NCBI RefSeq assembly: GCF_009646335.1
Contig: NZ_WJBU01000026.1
Span: forward strand, 1-57,584
DNA: 57,584 bases
DNA from: Caenimonas koreensis DSM 17982
GTDB taxonomy: Bacteria; Pseudomonadota; Gammaproteobacteria; Burkholderiales; Burkholderiaceae_C
Reading direction: 5' to 3'
In this document: positions 44,433-52,854 of the stretch, piece by piece
Position numbering within the stretch: position 1 is the stretch's first letter
Layout of the letters: each line of letters begins with the position of its first letter
The notes under the pieces: model-generated
Database searches by the model: none
Told to the model about the DNA's origin: nothing
Seen by the model: only the letters and a program-made list of their open reading frames with translations
Program-made: the position numbers and the translations under genes

Positions 44433-44795
44433 TTACTGGGCGTTGACCGGCGTGCCGGCCAGGCGTGTGAACGACGGTGCTGCGTCATGCTTGGCCAGGT
44501 AGGCCGAGCCGCTGTCTTCCGACGTCATCGCTGCAACAGCGTCACGGTTGGCCAGGTAGTCCGCTTGCACAGCAGCGCGGCTGCGTTCGCTGTTGAACTT
44601 GGCCAGCTGGTTGTACTGGATGGACCAGGGGCTCGTGCCGGCTTGCTTGAATTGCGTCAAGTCGGCCTGCACTTGCGCGCGGGTCCTGGTGCTGTTGAAT
44701 TGCGTGGCGAACTGCGAGCCATCGGCTTCATCGGCCTGGGCGCCAAAGGCAACGGCGGCAAGAGCTGCAACGATCAGGGTACGGGATACATTCAT
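44433..44795 (-). CDS. DUF4148-family exported protein
   Basis: A 120-residue periplasmic protein with signal peptide MNVSRTLIVAALAAVAFGAQA. The mature part has three internal similar segments, each with a Ser/Thr-R-x-x-V-Q-A-D-like motif (TRTRAQVQADLTQF, SERSRAAVQADYLAN), typical of DUF4148 proteins abundant in Burkholderiales. AGGAAG precedes ATG 44795. It is divergent from a LysR regulator, with a LysR-type box in between, so it may be that regulator's target. Function unknown. Confidence 0.82.
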   Translation of the reverse strand: MNVSRTLIVAALAAVAFGAQADEADGSQFATQFNSTRTRAQVQADLTQFKQAGTSPWSIQYNQLAKFNSERSRAAVQADYLANRDAVAAMTSEDSGSAYLAKHDAAPSFTRLAGTPVNAQ

Positions 44796-44950
44796 GGTGA
44801 TCTTCCTATTCATCAAAACGTTCCGGCATCCAGGGCCTTCCCTTTCAGTCCGGATCGCTTCGGGGGCTTGTTTCTTTTCAGTCCTCGCTGCGATGAATGA
44901 ACTGTAGGTTTTGTCAGCCGCCAGAAAAACCGCCCGCAGCGCAAATGCTC

Positions 44951-44967
44951 ATTGCTGCATTCGCAAT
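44951..44967 (+). promoter_or_regulatory. LysR-type T-N11-A box
   Basis: ATTGC-N7-GCAAT, a perfect 5-base dyad centred at 44959 with T44953 and A44965 in T-N11-A spacing. It lies 26 bases before the LysR start and about 156 bases upstream of the DUF4148 gene, in the usual place for autoregulation and divergent control. The rest of the 198-base gap holds no other recognised element. Confidence 0.6.
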
Positions 44968-44993
44968 AATTCCCCGCTAAGAAAGCACATCCA

Positions 44994-45941
44994 ATGGACC
45001 GACTGCAATCGATGCGTGTCTTCCAGCAAGTCGTCGATGAAGGCGGCTTTGCAGCGGCGGCACGCAGGCTCGACATGGCGCCCGCTGCGGTCACGCGGCT
45101 GGTGGTTGACCTGGAAACGCACCTGGGCGTGCGGCTGCTGCAGCGCACGACGCGGCGCCTGTCGCTCACGCCTGCGGGCGAAGACTACCTCTCGCGCGTG
45201 CGCTCGATCCTTGAAGACATCGCCGAAGCCGACGCGAGTGCACAGACTCACCGCAAGGAAATGAGCGGCACGATGCGCGTGCTCGCACCACCGGGCATCG
45301 CTGCACATGTGGTGGCGCCTGCTGCAGCGCGCTTCCAGCAGGTGCACCCTGAAGTCATGTTCGACATCCACGTCGAAGACGCAGCAGACCCCGCGATTGA
45401 AGACTACGACATGACGCTGCTGCCCGGCACGGTGTCGTTGCGCTCAGGTGTTGTCGCGCGAACGATCATCGATACGCAGATCGTGTTCTGCGCTTCGCCG
45501 CACTACCTGGCGGCGCATGGCACGCCCGCCACGCCGCAAGACCTGGCGCAGCACCGCATGCTGCGCATGCGCACGCCGGGCGTACGCCTGAGGCCGCTCG
45601 TCGTCGTCGATCCGCGCAAGCCGGGTGCGGACATCGAGATCGAAGTCACGGCATTCATGACGGCCAACCACAGCGACACGTTGCTGCGTGCTGCGCTGGA
45701 AGGCGCGGGCATCACGGCGCAGCCGGAAGAGCTGATTGCGCCGCACTTGAAGTCCGGCAATTTGCAACGGGTGCTGGCACCGTGGATCACTGCGCGCCTG
45801 ACCGTCGTGGCGGCATTGCCCAGCCGCAAGTTCATGCCCGCCAGGACCCGCGCGTTTCTCGATCACCTCGTTGAGTATGCGAAGCGGTCGGTCGCCGATG
45901 TGAGGGCGATGGACGCGCCTGTGAAGCGCGCGAAGAAGTAG
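44994..45941 (+). CDS. LysR-family transcriptional regulator
   Basis: A 315-residue regulator. The winged helix is about 1–60 (MDRLQSMRVFQQVVDEGGFA, VTRLVVDLETHLGVRLLQRT), a linker helix follows, and the effector-binding domain is about 90–295. It resembles the CrgA/DsdC-like group commonly found in Burkholderiales. It is divergent from the DUF4148 gene and converges with the MFS gene across 12 bases. The C-terminal tail KRAKK is basic. Confidence 0.92.
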   Translation: MDRLQSMRVFQQVVDEGGFAAAARRLDMAPAAVTRLVVDLETHLGVRLLQRTTRRLSLTPAGEDYLSRVRSILEDIAEADASAQTHRKEMSGTMRVLAPPGIAAHVVAPAAARFQQVHPEVMFDIHVEDAADPAIEDYDMTLLPGTVSLRSGVVARTIIDTQIVFCASPHYLAAHGTPATPQDLAQHRMLRMRTPGVRLRPLVVVDPRKPGADIEIEVTAFMTANHSDTLLRAALEGAGITAQPEELIAPHLKSGNLQRVLAPWITARLTVVAALPSRKFMPARTRAFLDHLVEYAKRSVADVRAMDAPVKRAKK

Positions 45942-45953
45942 GCACGCAGGCCC

Positions 45954-47372
45954 TCAGGTGGCGGCGTTCTCCACACCGCGCTCGGCGCCCTTGCTCACCG
46001 CCTCACCATCGTCACGCTTCAATTTCCAGAACGACAGTGACGACACGATCGTGATGATCGCCAGCGTGACAAAGGCGTGGTGCAAGGCGCTGGTCACCTG
46101 CACACGATCGCCCTGCGACGTGCCGCCCAGAAACCACGCCGCCGCGAGCGAGCCTGTGGCCAGCCCGAAACTCATCGACAGCTGCTGGATCGAACTCGCC
46201 AGCGTGCTCGCCATGCTGGTGTGCGGGCCTTCCACATCCGCATAGGCCAGTGTGTTCATCGACGTGAACTGCAGCGAATTGCAAAGGCCCAGGTACAGCG
46301 CGAGCAGCACGATGAGTGCCGTCGGCGTGCCCGCATCCACCAATGAGAACAGGCCGATCGCGCAGCCGATCAGCAGCGTGTTGATCGTGAGCACGCGCTT
46401 GTAGCCGAGCCTGCCCAAGATGGGCTTGGTCGCGAACTTCATCGTGATCGCAGCCGCCGCTGACGGCATCATCATCAGGCCCGATTGCCATGCGGGCAGA
46501 CCCAGCCCGAGCTGGTAGAGCAGCGGCAACAGAAAAGGCATGCCGCCCATGCCGATGCGGGTGATAAACCCGCCCATCACCGACACGCGAAATGTGCGCA
46601 CCCGAAACAGCGCGAGCCGCAGCAGCGGATATGGAATGCGCGATGCATGCAGGCCGTACGCACCGAGCAGCCCGAGCGCGATCACCAGCAGCACGATGGT
46701 CGATGTGATGTCCAGCCGGTGCTCGCCAAAAATCTCCAGCAACCACGACAGCAGCGCAATGCCCGAGCCGAACAGGACAAAGCCGACAACATCGAGAGGC
46801 CGCGGCGTTTGCGCTTTGTAGTCGGGCAAGTACCGCCAGATCATCGTCAATGCAATGGCACCCACTGGCAGGTTCACGAGGAAGATGTACCGCCACGACG
46901 CGAGGTGAACGATGATGCCGCCCACCGTCGGCCCGAGCAGCGGGCCTACAAGCGCTGGCATCACGACGAAGTTCATCGCGGACAACAGCTCAGCCTTGCT
47001 GAAGGTGCGGATGATCGTCAGGCGCCCCACGGGCATCATCATCGCGGCGCCCACGCCTTGCAGCAGCCGCGCGGCCACAAGCATTGGCGAGTTGACGGAC
47101 AACGCACAGAGCAGCGATGCCGCGGTAAAGATGCTGACTGCGCTCAAAAACACCCGCCGCGTGCCGAAGCGGTCGGCCATCCACCCGCTGATCGGGATGA
47201 ACACCGCCAGGCTCAGGATGTAGCTCGCGACAATTGCCTTCAGGCTGAGCGGCTCCACGCCGAGACTCGCCGCAATCGACGGGACCGCCGTGTTGACGAT
47301 GGTCGTGTCGAGCGTCTCCATGAAGAGCACCGTGGCGACCACCCACGGCAGGTAACGTTTGACGTCTTGCAC
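45954..47372 (-). CDS. MFS multidrug transporter, DHA2 (EmrB/QacA) type
   Basis: A 472-residue proton-coupled drug exporter with about 14 hydrophobic helices. The DHA2 markers are LDTTIVNTAVPSIAASLG (motif D1), GWMADRFGTRRVF (motif A), ARLLQGVGAAMMMPVGR (motif B) and GPLLGPTVGGIIV (motif C). GTG start. It resembles the HsrA/YebQ-type inner-membrane exporters that have no dedicated membrane-fusion partner; none is present here. Substrates unknown. It precedes no obvious partner gene; the CvpA–CAP gene upstream ends 15 bases before its start. Confidence 0.92.
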   Translation of the reverse strand: MQDVKRYLPWVVATVLFMETLDTTIVNTAVPSIAASLGVEPLSLKAIVASYILSLAVFIPISGWMADRFGTRRVFLSAVSIFTAASLLCALSVNSPMLVAARLLQGVGAAMMMPVGRLTIIRTFSKAELLSAMNFVVMPALVGPLLGPTVGGIIVHLASWRYIFLVNLPVGAIALTMIWRYLPDYKAQTPRPLDVVGFVLFGSGIALLSWLLEIFGEHRLDITSTIVLLVIALGLLGAYGLHASRIPYPLLRLALFRVRTFRVSVMGGFITRIGMGGMPFLLPLLYQLGLGLPAWQSGLMMMPSAAAAITMKFATKPILGRLGYKRVLTINTLLIGCAIGLFSLVDAGTPTALIVLLALYLGLCNSLQFTSMNTLAYADVEGPHTSMASTLASSIQQLSMSFGLATGSLAAAWFLGGTSQGDRVQVTSALHHAFVTLAIITIVSSLSFWKLKRDDGEAVSKGAERGVENAAT

Positions 47373-47387
47373 CCGCCGGATTGTTCC

Positions 47388-48350
47388 CTAGTTGCGAAAG
47401 TTCTGTGTGACCATCAAGCCGAACTTGCCGCTGTCGAGCACGGCAATACCGACGCGCGTGAACTGCGGCCGCAGGATGTTGGCGCGGTGGCCGGGTGATT
47501 TCATCAGGCCTGTGTGCGCCGCCTGCAGCGTCTGTGCATAGGCGAGGTTTTCGCCCGCGACGAGGTAGGTCACCTTGGCCGATTTCAGGCGCTGCGCCAT
47601 GTCCACGCCGTCCGGGCTCGCGTGGGCGAAGTAGCCGCGAGCGAGCATGTCGCGGCTGTGCGCGCGTGCCACTTCGGCGATCTCGGGGTCGGCCCGCAAG
47701 GGCCGCAGACCTTGCCGCACGCGCTCCTGGTTGACCAGCACGAGCATGCCCGCTTCAAGGTCCGGTCGCGTTCGCGCATCGCTCACCCGGAAATGCAGTG
47801 GCACGCTTGCATGTGGCTCTTGCGGCGCGGTGAAGGCGCGCAGCGTGCTGCGAACGGCCGGATCGAAGATCGGTGTGAGTTCGGCCTCGACGAGCGAGGC
47901 GGGCTCGGTAAAGAGCTGCGCCAGTTCGCTGTCGCGCGCCGCGGCGCTGATGGAGTCGGTGAGCGGCGCCGTCTGCACGAGCATCGCCACGAGCAAGGCA
48001 TTGATGAGCCCGCTGGCAACACCAGGCAGGACACCCAGACTGCGGTTGGCGGCGTGCTGGTGCGCGCGCTGCGGCAGTGACAGCGATAGCCGACGTGCCA
48101 GCGCGCCGGCCAGGATGTGCGTTGCGATGAAGACAGCGACGAAGGCGGCAGGCGCCGACCGTACGCCCACAGCAGGAAGGTATTCGGCGAGCCACGCAGC
48201 CAGCCATGGATAAGAGGCCAAGGCGAGCACCAGGCTCGCGATGAGCGTGGCGAGTTGTAGCGCGGCCAGCAGAAAGCCGCGCCGCACGCCCGCCCAGGCG
48301 CCAAGCAGCACAACAAGAAGAAGCAGGGCGTCGATGAGGGTCGGGCTCAT
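47388..48350 (-). CDS. CvpA-like membrane domain fused to a CAP/SCP domain
   Basis: A 320-residue protein of two parts. Residues 1–160 are a CvpA-type domain with four hydrophobic segments (LIDALLLLVVLLGAWAGVRRGF at the start). Residues about 190–320 are a CAP/SCP (YkwD-like) domain with NQERVRQGLRPL, HSRDMLARGYFAHASP and ENLAYA, and the final GHRANILRPQFTRVGIA. The CAP His/Glu residues at HSRDM, HASP, GENL and GHRAN are kept. The CAP domain is presumably on the periplasmic side. CvpA is linked to colicin V production and bile/stress tolerance; CAP domains bind or act on cell-surface ligands. Confidence 0.87.
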   Translation of the reverse strand: MSPTLIDALLLLVVLLGAWAGVRRGFLLAALQLATLIASLVLALASYPWLAAWLAEYLPAVGVRSAPAAFVAVFIATHILAGALARRLSLSLPQRAHQHAANRSLGVLPGVASGLINALLVAMLVQTAPLTDSISAAARDSELAQLFTEPASLVEAELTPIFDPAVRSTLRAFTAPQEPHASVPLHFRVSDARTRPDLEAGMLVLVNQERVRQGLRPLRADPEIAEVARAHSRDMLARGYFAHASPDGVDMAQRLKSAKVTYLVAGENLAYAQTLQAAHTGLMKSPGHRANILRPQFTRVGIAVLDSGKFGLMVTQNFRN

Positions 48351-48406
48351 TGCCCCATGCTAAGCGCTTGGCTTGCTCAGCCGTGCCGCTGTCGGTGGCC
48401 GGGCAT

Positions 48407-48868
48407 TCAGACCGGCAGGTGCGGCGTGCCATGCAGGCCGCTGGGCCCGGCATTCATTGGCGTGTGCGATGCAGCCAGAATGCCCTGCCACATCTGGCCG
48501 CCGTGCCGCGCGACATCCGAGATGCCTTGCCACAGTTCCTGCGCCGTGAGCGCCTCCAGCAGGCGCACCTTCATGGTGATGACCACGTCATCCGACGCGG
48601 GGTAAAGGCTGAAGACGCATTCGCCGCCGTACCCGCTGATGTAGTTTGCTTCGAGAATCGCGCGGGTCAGGTCTTCGGCGTTGTCGGGCAGCGTGCCCAG
48701 GCGCATGCGCACTTGCAGCAGGTCGGGGTCGTAGTTGGGCTCGTGTTCGAGCACGGCATCAATATCGCCGATCTTCACGCGACCGTGCTCCAGCAGGCCA
48801 GAGGGATCAGACAGGCCCGACAGCCGGACGAGGTCTTGCAGCAGGAGTTGGTATTGCTCGGAGGTCAT
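48407..48868 (-). CDS. CesT-fold (type III chaperone-like) protein
   Basis: A 153-residue acidic protein with the pattern of CesT-family chaperones: N-terminal helix (YQLLLQDLVRLSGL), strand VKIGDIDAVLEHEP, strand LLQVRMRLGTLP, helix LTRAILEANYISGYGGECVFSLYP, strand VVITMKVRLLEAL and a final helix. No type III secretion gene is nearby. A good AAAGGAAT precedes the start. Its tail (GPSGLHGTPHLPV) is probably disordered. It could be a housekeeping or orphan relative of the fold, since CesT-like proteins also occur outside T3SS. Confidence 0.65.
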   Translation of the reverse strand: MTSEQYQLLLQDLVRLSGLSDPSGLLEHGRVKIGDIDAVLEHEPNYDPDLLQVRMRLGTLPDNAEDLTRAILEANYISGYGGECVFSLYPASDDVVITMKVRLLEALTAQELWQGISDVARHGGQMWQGILAASHTPMNAGPSGLHGTPHLPV

Positions 48869-48939
48869 GCGGGAATTCCTTTCACATGGATTCGTAACCG
48901 CCGCCCCGCATTGGTTCCAGTTGACGGTGAATTGCGCTG

Positions 48940-49713
48940 CTACTGCTCCGCGAACGCCCGCTCGATCACGAAGTCACCGGGCTTGCTGGTGTTGCCTTCC
49001 TTGAAGCTGCGCGCTTCCAGCATCTGCTTCAGGTCGCGCAGCATGCCGGGGCTGCCGCAGATCATCACGCGGTCATGCGCGGCGTCCAGCGGCGGCATGC
49101 CGAGGTCGGCGAAGAGCTTTCCGGATTCGATCAGGTCGGTCACGCGGCCCATGTTCCTGTAGGTCTCGCGCGTCACGGTGGGGTAGTAGCGGAACTGGCT
49201 TTGCGCCATGTCGCCCACGAGCTCATGCGAGGGCAGATGCTCGACGAGCAGATCGTGATACGCCAGCTCGTCCTTTTGCCGCACGCCATGCACAAGGATG
49301 ACTTGCTCGAATTTCTCGTAAGTGGCCGGGTCGTGGACGATGCTCATGAATGGCGCGAGACCCGTGCCGGTGGCGAGCATGAACAGGCGCTTGCCGGGCA
49401 GCAGGTAGTCGATCAGTAGCGTGCCGGTGGGCTTCTTGCCGACGATGATCGTGTCGCCGACCTGGATGTGCTGCAGCCTGGCGGTGAGCGGTCCATCCGG
49501 CACCTTGATCGACAGGAACTCAAGATGCTCTTCGTAGTTGGCGCTCACAATGCTGTAGGCCCGCAGCAGTGGCTTGTCATTGACGCGCAGGCCGATCATC
49601 GTGAAGTGGCCGTTGGAAAAGCGCAGCGATGTATCGCGCGTGGTCTTGAAGGTGAACAGCCGGTCGGTCCAGTGGTGGACGGACAGCACCTTTTCTTCGA
49701 GGAAAGCACTCAT
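48940..49713 (-). CDS. fpr: Ferredoxin–NADP(+) reductase
   Basis: A 257-residue flavoprotein moving electrons between NADPH and ferredoxin/flavodoxin. The FAD site is RAYSIVSANYE (about 51–61), the isoalloxazine/phosphate region TARLQHIQVGDTI, and the NADP site GTGLAPFMSI and CGSPGMLRDL. The C-terminus VIERAFAEQ extends past the aromatic-residue end common to FNRs, as in subclass I bacterial enzymes (FVERAFV type). No Shine-Dalgarno sequence is visible ahead of ATG 49713. It is divergent from the aminotransferase with a TTGA-N6-TCAA site in between. Confidence 0.93.
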   Translation of the reverse strand: MSAFLEEKVLSVHHWTDRLFTFKTTRDTSLRFSNGHFTMIGLRVNDKPLLRAYSIVSANYEEHLEFLSIKVPDGPLTARLQHIQVGDTIIVGKKPTGTLLIDYLLPGKRLFMLATGTGLAPFMSIVHDPATYEKFEQVILVHGVRQKDELAYHDLLVEHLPSHELVGDMAQSQFRYYPTVTRETYRNMGRVTDLIESGKLFADLGMPPLDAAHDRVMICGSPGMLRDLKQMLEARSFKEGNTSKPGDFVIERAFAEQ

Positions 49714-49804
49714 GAGTCAGGCAAAGGTAGTGAAAGTGATTGGCCGCAATGGTAGTCAATCGTGCAAAGCCCCGGCTGCGGCGGGCGTGGCGCGTGCCGG
49801 CGGT

Positions 49805-49820
49805 CTTGACCCCGGTCAAG
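49805..49820. promoter_or_regulatory. FNR/CRP-type palindrome CTTGACC-CC-GGTCAAG
   Basis: A 7-base perfect dyad with a 2-base centre; its core matches the TTGA-N6-TCAA pattern bound by FNR-family regulators. It lies 92 bases upstream of fpr and 79 upstream of the aminotransferase. Which regulator binds, and whether any does, is not shown. The rest of 49714–49898 contains only the aminotransferase Shine-Dalgarno AGGAGA. Confidence 0.5.
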
Positions 49821-49898
49821 CGACAGGTTTGCGCCTGCGTGCTAAGCTGATTCTCCGCCTGACAGTCCACCTGCCAGCGGCCCCCTAGGAGACACAAC

Positions 49899-51065
49899 AT
49901 GCCCGGCCTTTTGCCCAACGTCGATCCCGACGGCCTGCTCGAATTTTCGGTGGTCTACACGGACCGCGCCCTCAATCACATGTCGCGCAGTTTCCAGGGC
50001 GTCATGAAAGACATCTCCTCGATCATCAAGGAGGTCTACAACGCGAAATCGTCGGTGCTCGTGCCCGGCAGCGGCACCTTCGGGATGGAAGCCGTGGCGC
50101 GCCAGTTCGCCGGCGGCAAGGACGTGATCGTCATTCGCAACGGCTGGTTCAGCTACCGCTGGACGCAGATCTTCGAGATGGGAAACATCCCCGCTTCATC
50201 GACGGTGCTCAAGGCCCGCCGTGCCGGCAGCGGCCCGCAGGCACCATGGGTGCCGGCACCGATCGCCGAGGTGCAGGCAGCCATTCGCGAGAAGAAGCCT
50301 GCAGTTGTCTTTGCGCCCCACGTTGAAACCGCGGCCGGCATGATCCTGCCCGACGCCTACCTCAAGGCCGTGGGCGACGCAGTGCATGAAGTCGGTGGCC
50401 TTTTCGTGCTCGACTGCATTGCATCCGGCGCCATGTGGGTCGACATGCAGGCGTGCAGCGTTGATGTGCTGATCTCCGCGCCGCAAAAGGGCTGGAGCTC
50501 GTCGCCGTGCTGCGCCATGATTGCCTTGAGCGAGCGCGCTCGCACGGCCATCGACTCCACCACCAGCTCCAGCTTTGCCTGCGACCTGAAGAAGTGGCTG
50601 GCGATCATGGAAACGTATGAAGGCGGCGGCCACGCGTATCACGCCACCATGCCGACTGACGCACTCACCCGGCTTCGCGACACGATGGCTGAAACGCGCT
50701 CGCTGGGCTTTGCCAAGATCAAGGCCGCGCAGGTGGAACTGGGTGGCAAAGTCCGCGCCCTGTTCGAGTCACGGGGCCTGCCGAGTGTGGCAGCCGAGGG
50801 TTACAAGGCGCCCGGCGTGGTCGTGAGCTACACGAGCGATCCGGAAATCCAGTCGAGCAAGAAATTCCTGGGCCAGGGCCTGCAGACGGCTGCCGGTGTG
50901 CCGCTGCAATGTGACGAGGGAAGCGATTTCATGACGTTCCGCATCGGCCTGTTCGGCCTGGACAAGTGGACGCATGTGGACCGCACGGTGGCGCAGCTGG
51001 ATGACGCACTCGACAAGGTCGGTGTCATGGCGCCGAAGGAACTGCCTCAGCCCGTAGCGGCCTGA
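49899..51065 (+). CDS. Class V aminotransferase (alanine/serine–glyoxylate type)
   Basis: A 388-residue PLP enzyme of fold type I. The Schiff-base lysine is in ISAPQKGWSSSPC (about residue 198), preceded by the conserved FVLDCIASGAMW strand. VPGSGTFGMEAVARQFAGGKDV is the PLP-phosphate region, and TFRIGLFG is near the end. It probably transfers an amino group to glyoxylate from Ser or Ala, which would fit glyoxylate handling; a 2-aminoethylphosphonate or phosphoserine function cannot be excluded. AGGAGA precedes the start. Confidence 0.87.
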   Translation: MPGLLPNVDPDGLLEFSVVYTDRALNHMSRSFQGVMKDISSIIKEVYNAKSSVLVPGSGTFGMEAVARQFAGGKDVIVIRNGWFSYRWTQIFEMGNIPASSTVLKARRAGSGPQAPWVPAPIAEVQAAIREKKPAVVFAPHVETAAGMILPDAYLKAVGDAVHEVGGLFVLDCIASGAMWVDMQACSVDVLISAPQKGWSSSPCCAMIALSERARTAIDSTTSSSFACDLKKWLAIMETYEGGGHAYHATMPTDALTRLRDTMAETRSLGFAKIKAAQVELGGKVRALFESRGLPSVAAEGYKAPGVVVSYTSDPEIQSSKKFLGQGLQTAAGVPLQCDEGSDFMTFRIGLFGLDKWTHVDRTVAQLDDALDKVGVMAPKELPQPVAA

Positions 51066-51069
51066 GGCC

Positions 51070-51291
51070 TCACGCTGCCCGGCGGGCGACGACTTCAACC
51101 TTCGGCAGTTGAACGACTTGCACGTGGGCAGTGCGCGCAAAGCTCTGTGCGCAGGTCTCGACAGCCGTGTGGCTTGCCTGCGCCGTGCCTGCGCCAACCA
51201 GGCCGATGACAGCGGCCACACCGATGGCGGCGATGGCGCGCACGGTGGTGGACAGCAGGGGTTGCGGGGCGGTGATGTGGGCGTGTGTCAT
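51070..51291 (-). CDS. Small exported hypothetical protein
   Basis: A 73-residue protein. A hydrophobic export-like segment covers about 14–38 (TTVRAIAAIGVAAVIGLVGAG), ending TAQAS, a possible signal-peptidase site. The mature peptide of about 34 residues contains one Cys and ends QLPKVEVVARRAA. GGAGA lies before ATG 51291. It converges with the aminotransferase gene. No family recognised; it may be restricted to close relatives. Confidence 0.65.
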   Translation of the reverse strand: MTHAHITAPQPLLSTTVRAIAAIGVAAVIGLVGAGTAQASHTAVETCAQSFARTAHVQVVQLPKVEVVARRAA

Positions 51292-51443
51292 GGTGTTCTC
51301 CAGGGGGCGTTGCGTTTCGATGGAGTGAATGTAGGCGCCGCCTTTGCAGCAGAAAACCGGATTGCGACGAATTGCGCCGTGGTGCGATAAAGCGCTGAAA
51401 ATCCCCCAGAACCTGCTGACCGACACTCGACCTGCTCACGTCC

Positions 51444-52148
51444 ATGTGCGCCAATTACCGCCCCGTCACCACTGAAGACCGCATGCTCACGTTCTTTGGC
51501 GTGGAGCGCGAGCCGCATGAGATCCCGGTGGATGCGTGGCCTGGGTATCTCGCCCCCTTCATTCGCCTGGCCGAGCCGGGCAGCGGCAACAAGCGTATCG
51601 CCGAGATCGGCCAGTTCGGCCTCTTGCCCGCTTTTGGCGCAGAGATGGCGCGAGGCAAGCGGCTGCACAACGCACGCAGTGAAACGGTGGCGCGGCTCGC
51701 GAGTTTTCGCGACAGCTGGCGCGAAGGGCGCCGCTGCATCATCCCTGCCGAGTGGATCTACGAGCCGAACTGGGCGAGCGGCAAGCCTGTGCGATGGCGT
51801 ATCGAGCAGGCGGGCAATATTCCGTTCGGCATCGCCGGCATCTACAAGTGGGACCGCGATCGAAAAGACGATGTCGAGAAGTGGTTCTTCTCGATGCTCA
51901 CGATCAACGCCGACGATCACCCGGTGTTCTCCCGGTTCCATGCGCCGGGTGATGAGAAACGCTCGGTGGTGATCCTCAAGCCGCAAGACTACGAAGGCTG
52001 GCTGACTTGCAGCGTGCAGGACGCGCCACGCTACTTCGTGCCGTGGGAGGGCCCGCTGGAGGCAACACCCGATCCCGTCGAACCCCGCGTGCCCAAAGCG
52101 AAGAAGCCGCCCGAGCCGCCGCGCCTGGAAGACCCTGGGCTGTTCTAA
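51444..52148 (+). CDS. SRAP-domain protein (YedK/HMCES-like), abasic-site binding
   Basis: A 234-residue SOS-response-associated peptidase-family protein. Catalytic C2 follows the initiator Met (MCANYRP), which fixes the start. N76 (HNARSET), E103 (PAEWIYE) and H166 (FSRFHAPG) complete the site. Known members form a thiazolidine crosslink to abasic sites in single-stranded DNA and shield them at replication forks. The usual H-x-R-M-P block reads HAPGDEKRSV here. No LexA box was recognised upstream. The C-terminal 30 residues are Pro/Lys-rich. Confidence 0.92.
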   Translation: MCANYRPVTTEDRMLTFFGVEREPHEIPVDAWPGYLAPFIRLAEPGSGNKRIAEIGQFGLLPAFGAEMARGKRLHNARSETVARLASFRDSWREGRRCIIPAEWIYEPNWASGKPVRWRIEQAGNIPFGIAGIYKWDRDRKDDVEKWFFSMLTINADDHPVFSRFHAPGDEKRSVVILKPQDYEGWLTCSVQDAPRYFVPWEGPLEATPDPVEPRVPKAKKPPEPPRLEDPGLF

Positions 52149-52155
52149 TTTGCCC

Positions 52156-52848
52156 ATGCCTCTACTCGGACAAGCCGCGATCGCCATGTGGTGGGATATG
52201 GCGCCTGCCCACCGCGATGAATTCGAACACTGGCACTCGCACGAGCATTTTCCCGAGCGGCTGGGCATTCCGGGCTTCAGGCGCGGATCGCGATGGGCCG
52301 ATGCAACCGGCGGCCCGGGCTTTTTCGTGATGTACGAGCTCGACGACTACGCCACGCTGTCGTCGCCGCACTACCTGGAGCGCCTGAACAACCCGACGCC
52401 CTGGTCGCGCAAGCTGATGCCGCACCACAGCAACATGGTGCGCAGCCTCACTCGTGTGTTGGGGAGCTTCGGCGGCGGCCTGGGCCAGTCGATGCTGACG
52501 CTGCGCCTGTCACCCGCGGCGGGGCAGGGCGAAGCCTTGCGTGCGAGCTTGTGTGCGACGTTAGCCGCTCTACCCCTGCGCCCGGGCCTGGCCAGTGCCC
52601 ACCTGTTGCAGACCCAGGCCCCCGCCATCGCGCCCACACAGGAGCAGTTGATTCGTGGCGGGGTCGATCCGGCAGCCGACTGGATCGTGCTGGTCAATGC
52701 CTATGACGCTGCGGCGATCGCGCTGCTGCTCTCGGGCGAACTCTGCGCACGCGCGCTGGCGGATGCAGGTGCCGCTGGCGCACCCGTCAGTGCGATCTAC
52801 GACCTGCGCCTGGCCATGACGCCATCCGATCTTCTGCCGATGCCCTGA
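52156..52848 (+). CDS. Hypothetical protein, possible dimeric alpha-beta barrel
   Basis: A 230-residue soluble protein. The N-terminal 100 residues (AIAMWWDMAPAHRDEFEHWHSHEHFPERLGIPGF in blocks, then FFVMYELDDYATL) have the His/Trp-rich pattern of EthD-like ferredoxin-fold proteins. The second half (about 110–230) repeats a similar strand-helix rhythm (ADWIVLVNAYDAAAIALLL). ATG 52156 lies seven bases after the SRAP stop. No function can be assigned. It converges with the exported-protein gene. Confidence 0.7.
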   Translation: MPLLGQAAIAMWWDMAPAHRDEFEHWHSHEHFPERLGIPGFRRGSRWADATGGPGFFVMYELDDYATLSSPHYLERLNNPTPWSRKLMPHHSNMVRSLTRVLGSFGGGLGQSMLTLRLSPAAGQGEALRASLCATLAALPLRPGLASAHLLQTQAPAIAPTQEQLIRGGVDPAADWIVLVNAYDAAAIALLLSGELCARALADAGAAGAPVSAIYDLRLAMTPSDLLPMP

Positions 52849-52854
52849 TGCCGC

